From the NCBI GenBank assembly GCA_002118135.1, contig BDIU01000091.1:124001-188000 (forward strand): a stretch of DNA of 64,000 nucleotides, in the 5' to 3' direction. Of the stretch, positions 1-12,100 are shown piece after piece. The stretch is from Trebouxia sp. TZW2008. Lineage: Eukaryota > Chlorophyta > Trebouxiophyceae > Trebouxiales > Trebouxiaceae. Position numbers and translations under genes: made by a program. The notes beneath the pieces are model-generated. The model worked only from the letters and a program-made list of their open reading frames with translations. It did no database searches and was not told the origin of the DNA. Within the stretch, counting starts at the first letter, position 1, and each line of letters begins with the position of its first letter.

Positions 1-3000
1 TTCTGGCTTGTATCATCATTGTTTTGCCTTTTGCCCCTGCGTGCCAGCATCTGCAGTGGCTCCAGCGATGAGACATTTGTACTCAGAACGACACTCGACT
101 CAGCTGTTTTGCAGATGAGAGTCTTGCAGCCGAGCTACACTTCTCCGTGCCGGCTGTCACAGTTGTCACAGGCTTGACTGCAATTCTCTTAGATGAGGCT
201 GGCCGACCAGCGCGCCCCACAGAAGCTGGCAAGCACAAGATCAGCTGTAGTCATGCAGCAGGCGCTGTGACTTCTATCGTGGACCAGGCAGTATATGACT
301 TGCCTGATATCAGCTTGGCAGCAGGATATGAACCCCAGACCTTTCGCTTCAAGCTGAAAGCTGTTGGCAGAGGCACTGCAGTGCTGTCGGAAGGCAACAT
401 CATTGTCCAGCCAGTTCCACAAGGTTTCAGCCAGGAGTTGTGCCTTTCATTCGCACAAGCAGCGGCTGCAGAGCCAAGCAGCAGTGAGGCTGACCATGAG
501 CACAACAGCAGCAACATTGTTCGTGCTGGAGAGGAAATTGCTGTGCTGTTGGGACTCAAGGGCACAGAAGCTGATGCGGGCCTCTTGCAAAATGCGCCAG
601 ACTGGTTTGACTTGACACATGTCAAGATGGGGCTTGATGACACTCACATGGTCGCAGCAGAGTGCTCAGTCACAGGCAATCAGGGGTCCCTACAGTTCAA
701 AGCTGTTGCTGTCCTCCCAACCAAGTCCTTGGCTCTTGGCAAGCAAACAATGCGACTCACTGGTCAAGCAACCTCAAAGGCACACAGCATGCCCGCTGAT
801 GAGAGCAGCAGCATGGCTCAAGCCGTCAGGGGCAGCATGCCAGTCGAGCTCCATGGAGGTGAAGCCAGCAAAGTCATCTTCAAGAACGTACCACTGTCAG
901 CTAAGGAGTTGAGTCCAGAGACCTTTGTTGTGGAAGTCAGGGATTGTGAGGACCATGTGACAGCACTTGCAAAAGGCGCCAAGCTGTTCTTGCAAGTCGG
1001 CATCGATGATGACGACAAGAGGGAGCTCAAGCATGCACCTCGCGCTTTGATTGGTCGATACTCCTGCAAGCATCCCTTGGAGCTGTTGCCAGGTCAATAC
1101 CCCCTGGACGTCATTGGTGAAGGCTGTGACATTGAGCTGGCGGCAACGCAACAGCTTGTGATATCTGAAAGTAACTTCATAACCTCACTAGAGCTGGCAA
1201 CATGGCCCCAGCAGGTGACAGCTGGTGAGTCAAGTGCCGTGACTGTGCAGCTGCAAACACACAATGGGCTCTTAGATGCAACAGAATCAGCAGTGCGACA
1301 ATGTTGCAAGGCCACATTGGGCCAGGTAGTTTTGAAACTGACCCGAGCAGACCTGACAGCCCGCCTTGTCACATTTGAGGGCCCTGCTCCCAAAGCACCT
1401 GGCACACACCAGTTGCAAGTCACTTGGGTTGAGGAGCGCAACACCTACAAGTCGCAATTGAAGGCAGCTGTTGCAAGATCTCTTGACTGGGTCCCTGACA
1501 CCTTAAGACACGCACCTGGTGTTGCTGCAATAGAAGCAGAGATCAGAGTGAACATAGGACCAGTGGCTCAGCTGCTTGCCAAAAGCCCTACAGAATTGTC
1601 TGAGCCCCTGCACCCTGCAGCACACAAGCTGCCAGCAGTAGAATGGACCTTTGCCGATAGGCAGTTGAATGAATATGCAAATCTCATGCCAAAAAACTTG
1701 CCAGCACAGCTGACATTCCAGGCCACAATCTCCAATGTTGATGAGGACGCTGCTGAGTCAACTACCTCATCAGAACCCCCAAATCTACCACATTTTCAGT
1801 CCAGTCAAACCTCAGTCTGCGCGTGGCATGTGAACACAGCCACAGCTTCTTTCAGCCTGCCGTCAGAGATCAGAGTCCTTTCAGACCAGCCTTGCGGCTT
1901 AGAAGGTCACAACAACCTACAGCTACAGATTGCCATCACAGATCGCCATCACAGATCGCACTGATGTCGCACCTGTCAACTTCAGATTCATCTACTCTGA
2001 CAGACCAGAGGATGTGGGGGACATGAGGGCCCAAAGGGCAATCATAGCTCAGTTGGTTCCTCAAGTCACAATGTTGAAGGAGGTATATGCTCATCACCTA
2101 TTTGACCCCTTGACATTCAGCACTCAGAGGGCAATGTTCTGTTCTGTGAAGGCTGTGATCTGGAAGATAACAAGTCCAATGGTCCCTGAGCTGCATTGAT
2201 ATATTAGTCTTGTACGTGCTATGTATACATGTTCTGTGTTGTATGTAAATGTCATACACTGAGCAGGTGTTCATCTGTCTGTACAGGGGTTCCATGAGGC
2301 TCATGATGCTGTTGCTGCTAGTGCTAAAGAGCGAAAGCTTGCATACAGTGCTCTCCCACAACAGCTCAGAGGGTATGTTGATGCCAGCTCAACTGCTTCT
2401 GCCATGCAAGACCTACAAAACCAGCTTACAACCCATCAGAGGTTAGCACTGCCATCTTGCTGACAAGTGCTGACTTTTAACAAATGCTTGTCTTGTCCTA
2501 GGAGCACTGCTGTTATTTCTGCTGGAGCTAATCTGCTTCACGCTCTTTGTCATTTTGGTGCGTGTTTGCAATGCCAAACTACAACACCTGCAATTGCTGC
2601 TGTACTTGATTTTATGATAGACCAAGATAGCCTGCTCTGTATAACGGGCTTCCTTATAAATCTTTACATGAAAGAGACATAAGATAGTCACAAAAACGAG
2701 CAATCGGCTATTATGAAACGACACAACAAGTTACGTGTTCAAGTTACTGTCTCCCTTGTTGATAGACAAGCGTGTGATGGACTGCTGATGGACTTTCTGC
2801 AGAGCCTCTATGTAACATGCAAAGCATGATGTGCAGGTGGAAAGAAGATCATGAAGACAACTCCGTGCCTTTCCAGGCTCCTGCGGGTTTGCATGCTGCA
2901 GCCCTTGGACGCAGACTTGCAGTTGATCTGCTGAAGCTTACAAGCACAGAGGCTTGTGGCGCAGACATCAGCCCACAGACTAAGTCTACATGGAGCCACG

Positions 3001-5033
3001 GTACTTGGCAGTTTGGCAGCTTAACCGTACAAGAAGGCTCTGCTTTGATTGCAGCCCTTTCAGCCATGTTGCAGACAGCTTTGTCAGGGGTGCTATACAA
3101 AACCGACGGGGGTGACGGGGCGCCTGACGCATATCGGCAAGTCAGACAGCAATTTCCAGAGGTATACATTGCATGCAGCTTGAAGCGCTGAACTATTTGG
3201 GTCACTTTAGCATCAGGCACCCTGTGATGCCTCATGTGTGCATCTTTGATTTGCTTCATATTCAACATCGCATTTCAAGCAAAGTGTCATTGGCTTTGCC
3301 TTCGGCACGCATGTTACCCCTGTCATTCTCGGTGTTTTCATCTCTTGCTTGATGGTTGTCACACATGACGTGTGTGCTCACATCTGTTCCAAAAGAAATC
3401 GCCTTCTCTAGCTCTTGCATAGTCAGTTTTCTTATGTGTGACATGTCTGCTTCACATGCTGGCGTCACTTTTGATATCGTTAATCTGGTTGCCGTTTGTT
3501 GTGCAGCTTCCAATCATTCCAGTCCCAACCAGTCAGGCGCCTCCTCAAGGCAGCTTGCAGCAGTTTCAGATTGACGGCAGCTTGCCTGTTGGACTGTTGG
3601 GATTCGTCAGTGATGCCCTAACCGTCAAACCCAGAGGTTGGTCCTTGCACATAGTCAGTGTATGTATGTTTGCATGCTGACAGGTTTGCGGTTAGGAAAG
3701 CACTGTCATGATTGATTCAATGGCAAGTGTGTTGCAAAGGAAGCTCTGTTGTGTAAAGTTGCTCGGCAGTATTTGGCAACAGCAGCAATCCCACCCAGGC
3801 AACGTGATGCAGCAGTGACACACACAGCTGGCCTCAATTGCTAATGCATGTCTAATAAAGGACAAGTGAGAGCACAGGCATGAAACCGATTGTTGTTGTT
3901 TCTGATGTGGTGCTGCTTCTAACCGTAAACATGTTTGCTGTAGAAATGCAGCTGCCCAAAAGCAGCCTCAAGTCCTTGAATGTGGACAGTGCTGCCATCA
4001 GGAGAGTACTACCTGAGTTGTGTGATGGAGCAGTGGCATTCCACACAAAGGATCAGGCAAGCTCATACAGCATTTGCAATGCGTTTGTGATATTGATGGT
4101 TCAAAAAAAGCAGTGAATGTCATGACTTGAAGGCTTGACTTGCACCCGTACGTGCAAGCTTGGCATTGCAGCATTATCAAACTTAGCATGCACATGGTAT
4201 GTTCCATAGAGTTTGATCAAAGCAATGGTGTGCTGCAGCTTTGCTCTGCTCAACAAGCTTGCTGATGTGTCTGATTGCGACACGTGCAGGCTGAGAGGTT
4301 TGCAACAGACCAAATCATCAGGCTGAGGCCTTGTCCCCCGATCCTGGCTCTAGACCAGCCACAGGGCTTGCTCAGAGTCCGCGGCGTCTGTCAAAGGTCA
4401 TCATCATTATCAGCCTAACAAACATGACGTACACTGGCTGCAATTGCCAAAAGTTATTGTTGACGCCATTGCAGGCATGTGCATGCCTTAGCTTGGGGCA
4501 CATTGGGCTAGGCTGAACAAATTCTACCTTGCGCATGTCCTATGCAAACCGTGTCATGTCAAGCATGGCAGAGAGCAGAATGTTGCTTTACGCTGTCAAA
4601 TGTTGCTCACTAAAGCTATAATTTGGTCTTTACCTTGCCACTTCTGCTTGACAGAAAGATTAGATGATAAAGATTTTGCCATGTTCTGAGATTTATCTTG
4701 CTGCTGTGTTGTAGATTACCAGCCGCAGAGGCAGTGGCGGCAGATCATGTTGACATTGGACTGCTGGAGTTTAAGAATGGTTCTCTCCTGGGCGTTTATG
4801 TATTTGAAAAGGAACGCGAGCTCAGCAGTCAACTTGACCTCTTGCAACAGCTCAAGGTAGCTGAGGATGCATACCAGGTCAAGAGTGACCTGAAACAAGT
4901 TGCAGAAAGGGCTCTGGCTGATTGGTCAAACAAAAATCATGCCACGCTAGATGCAGCTCAAGCAGCGACTGGGGTCAGCAAGAAAAGGAAGACATCAGCT
5001 CAAACGCCAGCAGGAAAGCGGTCCAAGCGCTAG
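1..5033 (+). CDS. SMC flexible-hinge-domain protein, SMCHD1/GMI1-like (5' end outside window)
   Basis: Probable chromatin or DNA-repair protein of the SMCHD1 (animal) / GMI1 (plant) type. The long open segment (about 147-1957) reads as repeated beta-rich modules, as in the middle of these proteins. A coiled-coil exon follows (2287-2441, rich in A, Q and K). Hinge-like exons come next: one containing LPVGLLGFVSDAL (from 3511), one with VLPELCDGAVAFHTKDQ (3943-4056), and one with FATDQIIRLRPCPPILALD (4290-4396). The last exon (4714-5033) has LLGVYVFEKE, a heptad-like helix and a basic tail KKRK...KRSKR that looks like a nuclear signal. The order V-L-x-G, then R/F, then CPxLLxxD matches the SMCHD1 hinge by eye. 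One intron uses a GC donor after 4056. A 13-bp tandem duplication at 1932-1957 breaks the frame. The N-terminal ATPase part, if present, lies upstream. Exons between 2500 and 3800 are uncertain. Confidence 0.6.
1932..1957 (+). repeat. 13-bp tandem duplication causing a frame shift in the SMC-hinge gene
   Basis: GCCATCACAGATC occurs twice back to back. With both copies the long upstream frame stops at 1962-1964. With one copy it would continue as IAITDRTDVAPVNFRF into a further coding stretch ending near 2081, where a GAG|GTATAT donor follows. It may be a real frameshift allele, an assembly error, or an unusual splice event. Confidence 0.75.
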
Positions 5034-5417
5034 ACCTGGGACCGCCCCACCTTAGCCCTAGTAGTTGCTGTTGCATGCTGATTCCAGGTCAGGTTTACAT
5101 CTGAGCTCATTGCTCAGCAGCTTGTTGAATCTTAGAACGACTAGACCAGTGGTCTTTCACTTGGGCAGGTTTCACTGATCATGGACGTCCTTGCGCTGGA
5201 GCCTATACTGTTGGTTTTACCATGTCAAATAGATACCATCTAGATCTTGGACCTATATCGCCTGCACAGCAGCATTTTCTGAAACAGTCTGGACTGCTCT
5301 GGTGTGCACACATGTGCCTTGATGCAGCTGCTACATTTGCATGCTTGTGTAATGACAGACACCCTTGTGACTGTGCACATACAGTGGACAGCTGCATGTG
5401 CAGATATGGCACTCTTG

Positions 5418-5486
5418 TGTAACGGGGCGCATGAAAAGGGTATGCTAGCTACGTGTCAGAGAGCCAATCAAGTTTGCCCTGTAACA
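5418..5486 (-). repeat. 3' LTR of the TRIM element
   Basis: 69-bp terminal repeat. In the element's minus-strand orientation this is the downstream LTR, preceded by the polypurine tract at 5487-5496. Confidence 0.9.
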
Positions 5487-5663
5487 TTCCCCCCCCGTTA
5501 AATCAAGACCCCGGGCTTGAATCAACTAACGAGAGCGGAGACCCAAATCATCAAGCAATCAACGTCAAGTATCCTGGCTGGAAACAGGACCAATCGTGCG
5601 GAAGCGCTGAATCGAACCGCCGACCTCCAATCTGAGGTCAAACGGCCTAGCATCCGAAACCAC

Positions 5664-5732
5664 TGTTACGGGGCGCGTGAAAAGGGTATGCTAGCTACGT
5701 GTCAGAGAGCCAATTAAGTTTGCCCTGTAACA
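5664..5732 (-). repeat. 5' LTR of the TRIM element
   Basis: 69-bp terminal repeat, upstream in the element's orientation, followed by the primer-binding-site candidate at 5650-5662. It differs from the other LTR at three positions, suggesting a fairly recent insertion. Confidence 0.9.
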
Positions 5733-6449
5733 TCTTGCTCCAAGCTAGGGCTGTTGAAGCTACAATCTGCAGCACAGAATCTGATGGCCTTGAAATGACA
5801 TGCCATGTGCATGTTGGAAGCATGGACTGAATTCCTGTTCTTGAAAGCCCTGATCTGGTCAACCTACAATGCTAAGGGAGCTCATGTCGCATGCTGCTGT
5901 GTTCTGACTGTCCGTGCGCCCATGCTGTACATGTCTCCTGCGAATTACAGCTCACATGCTGTTGACAGCACGCCAATACTATGGTAACAAATGCTCATAT
6001 GCATGCGCATTTCTTGACCACCTAGCCATCAGATCACTTTGTACTGATTTGTGCACAGCAATACAGAGTGTTTCTCTGCAAAGAAAAGGAGTCATCCCCC
6101 CCCTCCCACCCCACGCGGTGATCTGACACGAAGGAAGTAAGTTGTTGGAATGCTTTCTCGGCAGAAACGTCGCGGATCAAATATATTCTTCTGCGCAAGA
6201 AGCCTCGCTGCAAACGTGGTTGTGATGCACATGTGAATGCACGATGCTGCGCGTGTGCAGAGGGTGCGCCTCGTGAAGTGCAAGATTCGCAACATGCATT
6301 GGCAGGGCTGCAGTTGCGGCCCGCCAGTCTCCATCTGAGCTCATCTTGTCATATCGGTGAAGGAATAGCGTGGTTGCACTCTATCCAACAAGCGACGATG
6401 GGTTCCTGCTGAGGACTCCTGCTTGACAGTCGCAACGCAAGACGGATCT

Positions 6450-8125
6450 ATGTCTATTCCGGTTCATTTTCGTGGAGGACATGCTTTCGAGTCCAGGAGT
6501 TTCTTCATAGATCGTTCTCGTTTGGAGTGCTTTGAGTCCTTGTGCCAAGCAATAGAAGAGGAGATTGGAGCAGACTTGAATTTCACCTGTGAGGAACTTC
6601 AGACAGCTCAGCCTGTGCTCGTATTCGAGGCAAGGTTGCTGCTGCCTCAGTGCTCCTGTTGACTGAAAGCGTTGCTGCTGAAACTTCGGCTGACTTGCAG
6701 CTGTATGACTGTGTGCTCAATTTGGAGAGCTGGTCCCTTGCCAAGTGTTTGCGGAAGAAACGCAAGATCGGCACAGATGATGTCTTGTCTGTCTGCTGGC
6801 CCGGGGAGTTGAGATCCAGCACATTAGCAGACACTGCTGCTGCCCTGAACGAATCTATGCACATGCCCCTTGACGGACAAACAAGCTTCTTGAGAGCCAA
6901 CCAAGACATGCAGAACCCATTAACCAAGCCTATAGATTCAGAGAGGCGCACACCATACAGCTTTTGTCGGGTGAGTGCTACAACATAATGCTATCTGCGT
7001 GTAGCTGGACAATGCTCAGCCGGCCAAGTTGAGTTGATGTTGCATGATGCCCGCACCTTGCACCCTCCGCTATGGCGCTTATGCAGTGACTGATTGCTAG
7101 GTTGACATACGCATCGTAGTTACACGCTTTCTCTGAATGCAACTTGTTTGCACACCTGCAATTGGTTGCAGCAAAGGGTAGGTCTCAAGTCACATGCTAC
7201 AAACATACTTTGAGTGCAGCCATATGTGATGTTCTATATCTGTCTCAAGGCGTAATTGCAACAAATTCCTTTGCGTGCTGAGGCAACCATGCCCAAGTTG
7301 CATCAGCATTCAGTTCGGCTTGCAGCTGAGCTTAAATCAGAAATGTTTTCTGTCAAGTACATGACTTCTGGTCTGTGCTGGACAGTCATACATCGTCAGC
7401 ACATCAGCTATTGTACATGGCCCTGTGCGTACATGCAGGGTGGCAACAATCCCGGCAGTGGTTCAGCTGTGGCCACGCCACAAGACGACAATGCATCCAC
7501 ACCGCACAGACTGCACCCAGCTGCAGCAAGCCCAGAAGTGCCCAAGGCTCCTCAGCATATGACCAGAACTCAGCCTCCATATTGGCCTGAGGCGTCTGAT
7601 GAAGCTCAAGCTACTGAACTTAGCCCCCATACATACAGGCATGGTCTCTTTGCGAATGGCTGGCAGACCCTCAAAGCAACTCTAGCAGGCGGGGGCTCTG
7701 CTAGCACAGACCCTTGCAAACAAGCAGTTGAGCGCAGTCAACAGTCGCCTCGTACGATGTCCGACACAGCCTCTGGATCCCATTCTGGCATGCTGCAACA
7801 GGCTCCAGCATTCAGCTTTCATTCAGCTGCATCCAGACGACCCGCAACGCTAGATGCTCTGGGGGTGGGTGACATTGCCACTTCAGTTGCAAGCAGAAAT
7901 TTTGAGTGTGAACAGCCCGCTGTTGATGCCAATACGCAGCACAGCGGTAGACACCCTAGCAGCAGATTGGAAGGCAGGCGATGCAGAAAGCAAAAACAGC
8001 CTCGCCAAATCAATCAGCACGCTGATGCAGATTTTGGTCAGGCTAAGAAACCTAGAAGCAGAGCCTTCACGCCTGCTAGAAGCAAGAGTAGCTGCCATAC
8101 TGCTGAAAGCCAGCAAGAACCTTGA
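6450..8125 (+). CDS. Unrecognised two-exon gene with a basic Ser/Gln-rich C-terminus
   Basis: I do not recognise this product. Two segments splice in phase: one ending with SFCR at 6970 before GTGAGT, and one beginning at 7439 after ATGCAG and ending with TGA at 8123-8125. The second segment is polar and low in complexity, rich in S, A, Q and H, with a basic cluster (RRCRKQKQPR, then KKPRSR) that could be a nuclear signal. The 5' part is less sure. The frame from ATG 6450 (MSIPVHFRGGHAF) stops at 6660-6662, while the downstream frame is open from about 6610 (ARIRGKVAAASVLLLTE). So either a one-base shift lies between 6600 and 6660, the start is wrong, or the two are separate. No domain is visible. 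Confidence 0.45.
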
Positions 8126-9162
8126 CCTTGTATAGCAGTTGGTGACAACCTGCGAAAGTCTGATGATGGTGCAATTCCTGCTTTGGACCATTCTTTTTCC
8201 TTGCGCTTGCACCAGTCAGTCCAATATTGCATGAACTTGCGTGCATACAGATGTCTTGGCAATTTCTGAGGCCACAGTCGAGAGTTGTTTGTGCAATGAT
8301 TTTTGCGAGCTGCTTGTGGGGAGAGGCAAGGTTTTTGTATGTCAATGCTGACAGTGTGTTGTGATCTTGACTCGACTCCTTGGAGACTTGCCTCACTGAA
8401 AAGACATGAGCTGAAATGCCAATGTTCAGTGCTCATGTGCTTAAAGGCTGGCATTCTCTTTGATCATATTTTGTGGCCACGGCTGCTTGTTTAAAAGGTT
8501 GATGTGCTGTGTCTGTTTGCATGCACTGCCGATGCAATTGCCCTCAGTATAGCTTGAAACCCTTTCCAATTTTTTTGAGTGTTTGATATTGAACGGGATC
8601 AATTTTGCATGAATTCATGCATTTCGGTTAATCTGCTGATGTCAATCGCAAACCTGCTACCGATTTGATCACCTGCCAGTTTGAAAGGTAAACATGTTGC
8701 TGTGAGTACAAACGTGTTCAGATCGTTTGTTTGCTTGTGAATGTATACACAGACCGTCTGATACACTCGTCCAGCTGCCTGACCATTGAATGCAATGCGC
8801 AAGGGCACCACTTTTGCTGGCTTGGCTGATTCAATATTTAGACATTAGCAAGTGGCAGCTGCGACATTGGCTTGGCTGAGCTGTTGGCCAAGGGGGTGGG
8901 GGTGGGCTTAGTCAGAGTTAGGTAAGGAAGATGATTGTCAAGAACTTGTCTGATGTAAGTTTCCGGGAGCTTGCGCTCGGTCGAGAAGGTCGCCGCGATC
9001 ACTAGGCAGCTCGAGTCCTTGTGTAAAGTGATCTGACTATCAGACCCCGTATTTGCTGTGCTGACCGCAACTTGACCGTGAGTGCCTGCGTATGATCAGG
9101 CCTCTGTAACATTGAGTCTGCACTGCCACGTTGAGCATTTTCTCCGACCCTGTCTTGACAGG
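8126..9162. other. Intergenic region upstream of the P450 gene
   Basis: No gene or structured repeat could be supported. A G-rich run (8890-8908) is the only notable composition feature. It presumably holds the P450 promoter, but no motif is clear. Confidence 0.5.
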
Positions 9163-12100
9163 ATGTTTGAAAACGATCGAATTGCAGCGGGCGTCCTGGT
9201 CGCCCTCCTGTTCATCGCGGTGAGTACTCGCAAGCTGTCGTATTAGGTGAACGGCATGTTGACGCGCGCTGCAAAATTGTGAACCGCGCGGCGATGGAAT
9301 GCTCTGCAATCCAGCCGCGAACAGACATTCCCAATTGTTTGTTTTCCGCACGTCAATCGATCCAATTTTTAGCGACAGCCGTGTCCGACCCATTCTAGCC
9401 ACCAAGCACTCGCGTGTCGCAGGTTGTCAGTTACTTCGGAAACTGGCAAGCCAGATGGAGGTATAGGCACATTCAAGGACCCTCGCCGAGCTACTTTTAT
9501 GGCAACATCAAGACCATACGCGCCAAGACAATGCACAAGGCGTACAATGATTGGCAGGCACAATTTGGAGACACATTTAGAGTCTTCTTTGTCAGGCAAC
9601 CAATGCTGGTCACTGCTGGTCAGTATGCAGTACACTGTGCTCATGTTGTAAGTATTGCACCTTCTAGCGGCAAAATTTGCTGCCGGTGCAGATCCCACTC
9701 TTGTGAGGCAGATCACTGTCAAGGACTTCCAAAAATTTCATGACCGGTAAATCAAACGGTGCAGGCTGTGCATGCATTGTTGCCGACTTGTGCAGCACAT
9801 TATGCTGGACCATGAGGTTGCTGCTGGCACACATAAGTAAGGCCTGTCAGCAATCAACAAATAGTTCTTCATCATGAAATCTGAGATGTCTACCTGAAGC
9901 TTCAGTGTAAATGACAAGTTTGGCAGGCAAAACAGCTGATCATTTCCACTTCTAACACCTGTGGAAGCAAAAATTGTGCTTGCAGGTTTGTCCCAAGCAA
10001 GTCTCTACATACTGGCAAGCGCCTGGAAGCCATGAAGTCTATCATGCCCATTGCCAGGTCTGTATTCTTCCAATGTTACTGTGCTGCAATGCAGACAGTA
10101 GTTCGCAGATCCTTCATGCACCAGTGACTGCATCTTTGGACAGGTCTTTGCGTCCTTGTTGGAATAAATTGTCGACCTTGTTTGCAGCTGACATGTGCAC
10201 ACATTCTGTGCCTGATTCAAGCTGATGTGTTCAACCGCATAGCTGAGCTGTGCTCTGCACATGCGGTGAGCCTTTGTTTTGGCCGCGTTTGCACAGCAGC
10301 TCAGCCTGTATTGCATGTCAGTTCCCAGTCACACCAACTGACCAGTAAACCCTTGGTTTCACTCTCCATTGGGGTTTGACTCACATGCTCAGCTGGAGTT
10401 GCAATGTCTGCAGCATGAGGTGAAGCCAAGAAGATGCAGAAACTGTCAAGGTCATAAGGGGAAACAAGGTTGGGTATGGTCTACAGCTGAAGTATTGCAC
10501 TGATATGCAGAGGGCCTTTCCGAGACAGCATCAAAGTTGCAGCTCAGCCTGTATTTCATGTCTACTCAAAGCAATACCATTGCCTTGCGAAAGTCACGCA
10601 TTGCTTACCAAAACCCACCAATAAACCCAACAAGCACCCCTCAAACGGCATCTCATATCTTTGACTCAATTGTATTTGGCCAATGTGCAGGGGGCCACCC
10701 TGGGGCAGCATCAGGGCTGCAGCTCAGCCCATGTTTTACACCAAGCACCCCATCCCCTATGCTGACATGAATCAGCTGATCAGGCAATATGCGTTCCTGC
10801 TGCTCAGCTGTGTTTGGCCAATATGCAGAGGACCCTTCTGGGGCAGTATCAGGGCTGCAGCTCAGCCCATGTTTCACACCAACCACCTCATCACTTATGC
10901 TGACACTATCAACCAGGCAGTTGATGAGCTCTTGGTGCCTCTGGAGCGAGCTGCGGAGTCAAGGAGTGAAGTGGACATGCTGAAGCAGCTGGGCCGCATG
11001 ACCATGCAGGTCATTGGCAATGCAGCCTTTGGGTGAGTGTCATTGTGGTGGTGCTGCCATTCATGTGTGATGTGTGAAGTGCACACGCTCAAGCAGCTGG
11101 GCCGCATGAGCATGCAGGTCATTTGCAATGCAGCCTTAGGGTAAGCATATCTGAATGGTAGTGCTGTTCGTGTGTGTCGATCACGCAGGCCATTGGCAAT
11201 GCTGCCTTTGGGTAAATACACTTGCAGTGGTGTTGCCATTTGTGTGTGACTCATGAGGTGGACATGCTGAAGCAGCTGGGCTGCATGACCACGCAGGTCA
11301 TTGGCAATGCAGCCTTCTGGTAAGCATATCTGAATGGTGGTGCTGTTCATATGGGACAATCATGCAGGCCATTGGCAATGCTGCACTTGGATGAGCATCT
11401 TCGTAGGGTGTCATTCATGTAAAGCGATCATGCAGGTCATCTGCAATGCTGCATTTGGGTGCGCGTTTTTGCAGTGATGGTGCAGGTTCTGTGTGAGTAT
11501 CTTGCAGGTCATTGGAAGCGCCGCCTGTGGGTGACAACTTTGTGGCATAAATGAGTTTGCTGTTCAACAAACATATAGTTGTGTAATGCAGTGAGCCCTG
11601 CAGCCTGCTGTGTGGCTGCCACACTTCAGGTCTGATTTCTTGTGCAGTGCGCCTTGCAGCTTTCATGTCACAACTCAAGCAATGCGCTTTGCTGTGTGTT
11701 CTACAGCGTTGATTTCAAGAGCCAGACAAGCACAAATGAAGAGACTGAGTTAGTCAAAGCGGCAAAGACGGTGTTTGTGAATGGGCAGCCCAATGTGTGG
11801 GAGTTGGCAGTGCAAGCAGTGCCTAGCTTCTTAGTGCCTCTGGTGCGCCAGCTGTCACGCAGCTTCCCCAGCCAGGCTGGCCTGCAGGCTGAAGCAGCCT
11901 TTGCCACCATCTATGGGACTTCAGATACCCTGATTGAGGTAGGGTATGATGATTGTATTGCTGTAGATCGTGATACATGCAGGCTGACGCAAAACATGCA
12001 ATCATTGCTCCACACGATACATGCAGTCATAGCTCTGCTCCCATGCACAGCAGTTCAGACTTGATCCTTGAATGTCCATCAAACTTTACAGCAGTGCATC

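Larger units (their letters stand above)
5418..5732 (-). mobile_element. TRIM-type miniature LTR retrotransposon, complete, with 5-bp target duplication
   Basis: Two 69-bp direct repeats (5418-5486 and 5664-5732) flank a 177-bp interior without coding capacity. Both repeats have the TGT(A/T)AC...GTAACA ends of LTRs and differ at three positions by eye. The 5 bp outside each end are identical (TCTTG at 5413-5417 and 5733-5737), the signature of integrase-mediated insertion. Read on the minus strand, the first LTR is followed after one base by TGGTTTCGGATGC, a primer-binding-site candidate starting with the complement of tRNA CCA. The second LTR is preceded directly by the purine tract GGGGGGGGAA (5487-5496). 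No gag or pol is present, so it would depend on enzymes from another element. The interior also carries GGTTCGATTC, close to a tRNA B-box. Confidence 0.93.
5034..6449. other. Intergenic region holding a TRIM retrotransposon
   Basis: No convincing gene is seen. It contains the miniature LTR element at 5418-5732. A C-rich run at 6098-6114 lies in the presumed upstream region of the following gene. Confidence 0.6.

Noticed and set aside
5575..5665. tRNA gene on the minus strand
   Set aside because: A T-loop-like GGTTCGATTC is present, but no 5-bp anticodon stem with a 7-base loop or matching acceptor stem can be drawn. The stretch is interior sequence of the TRIM.
9792..9838. Additional P450 exon after exon 3
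   Set aside because: It has an acceptor-like start and a TAAG end, but exon 3 joins exon 4 directly in frame (HDRFVPSKSL), so the insertion is not needed.
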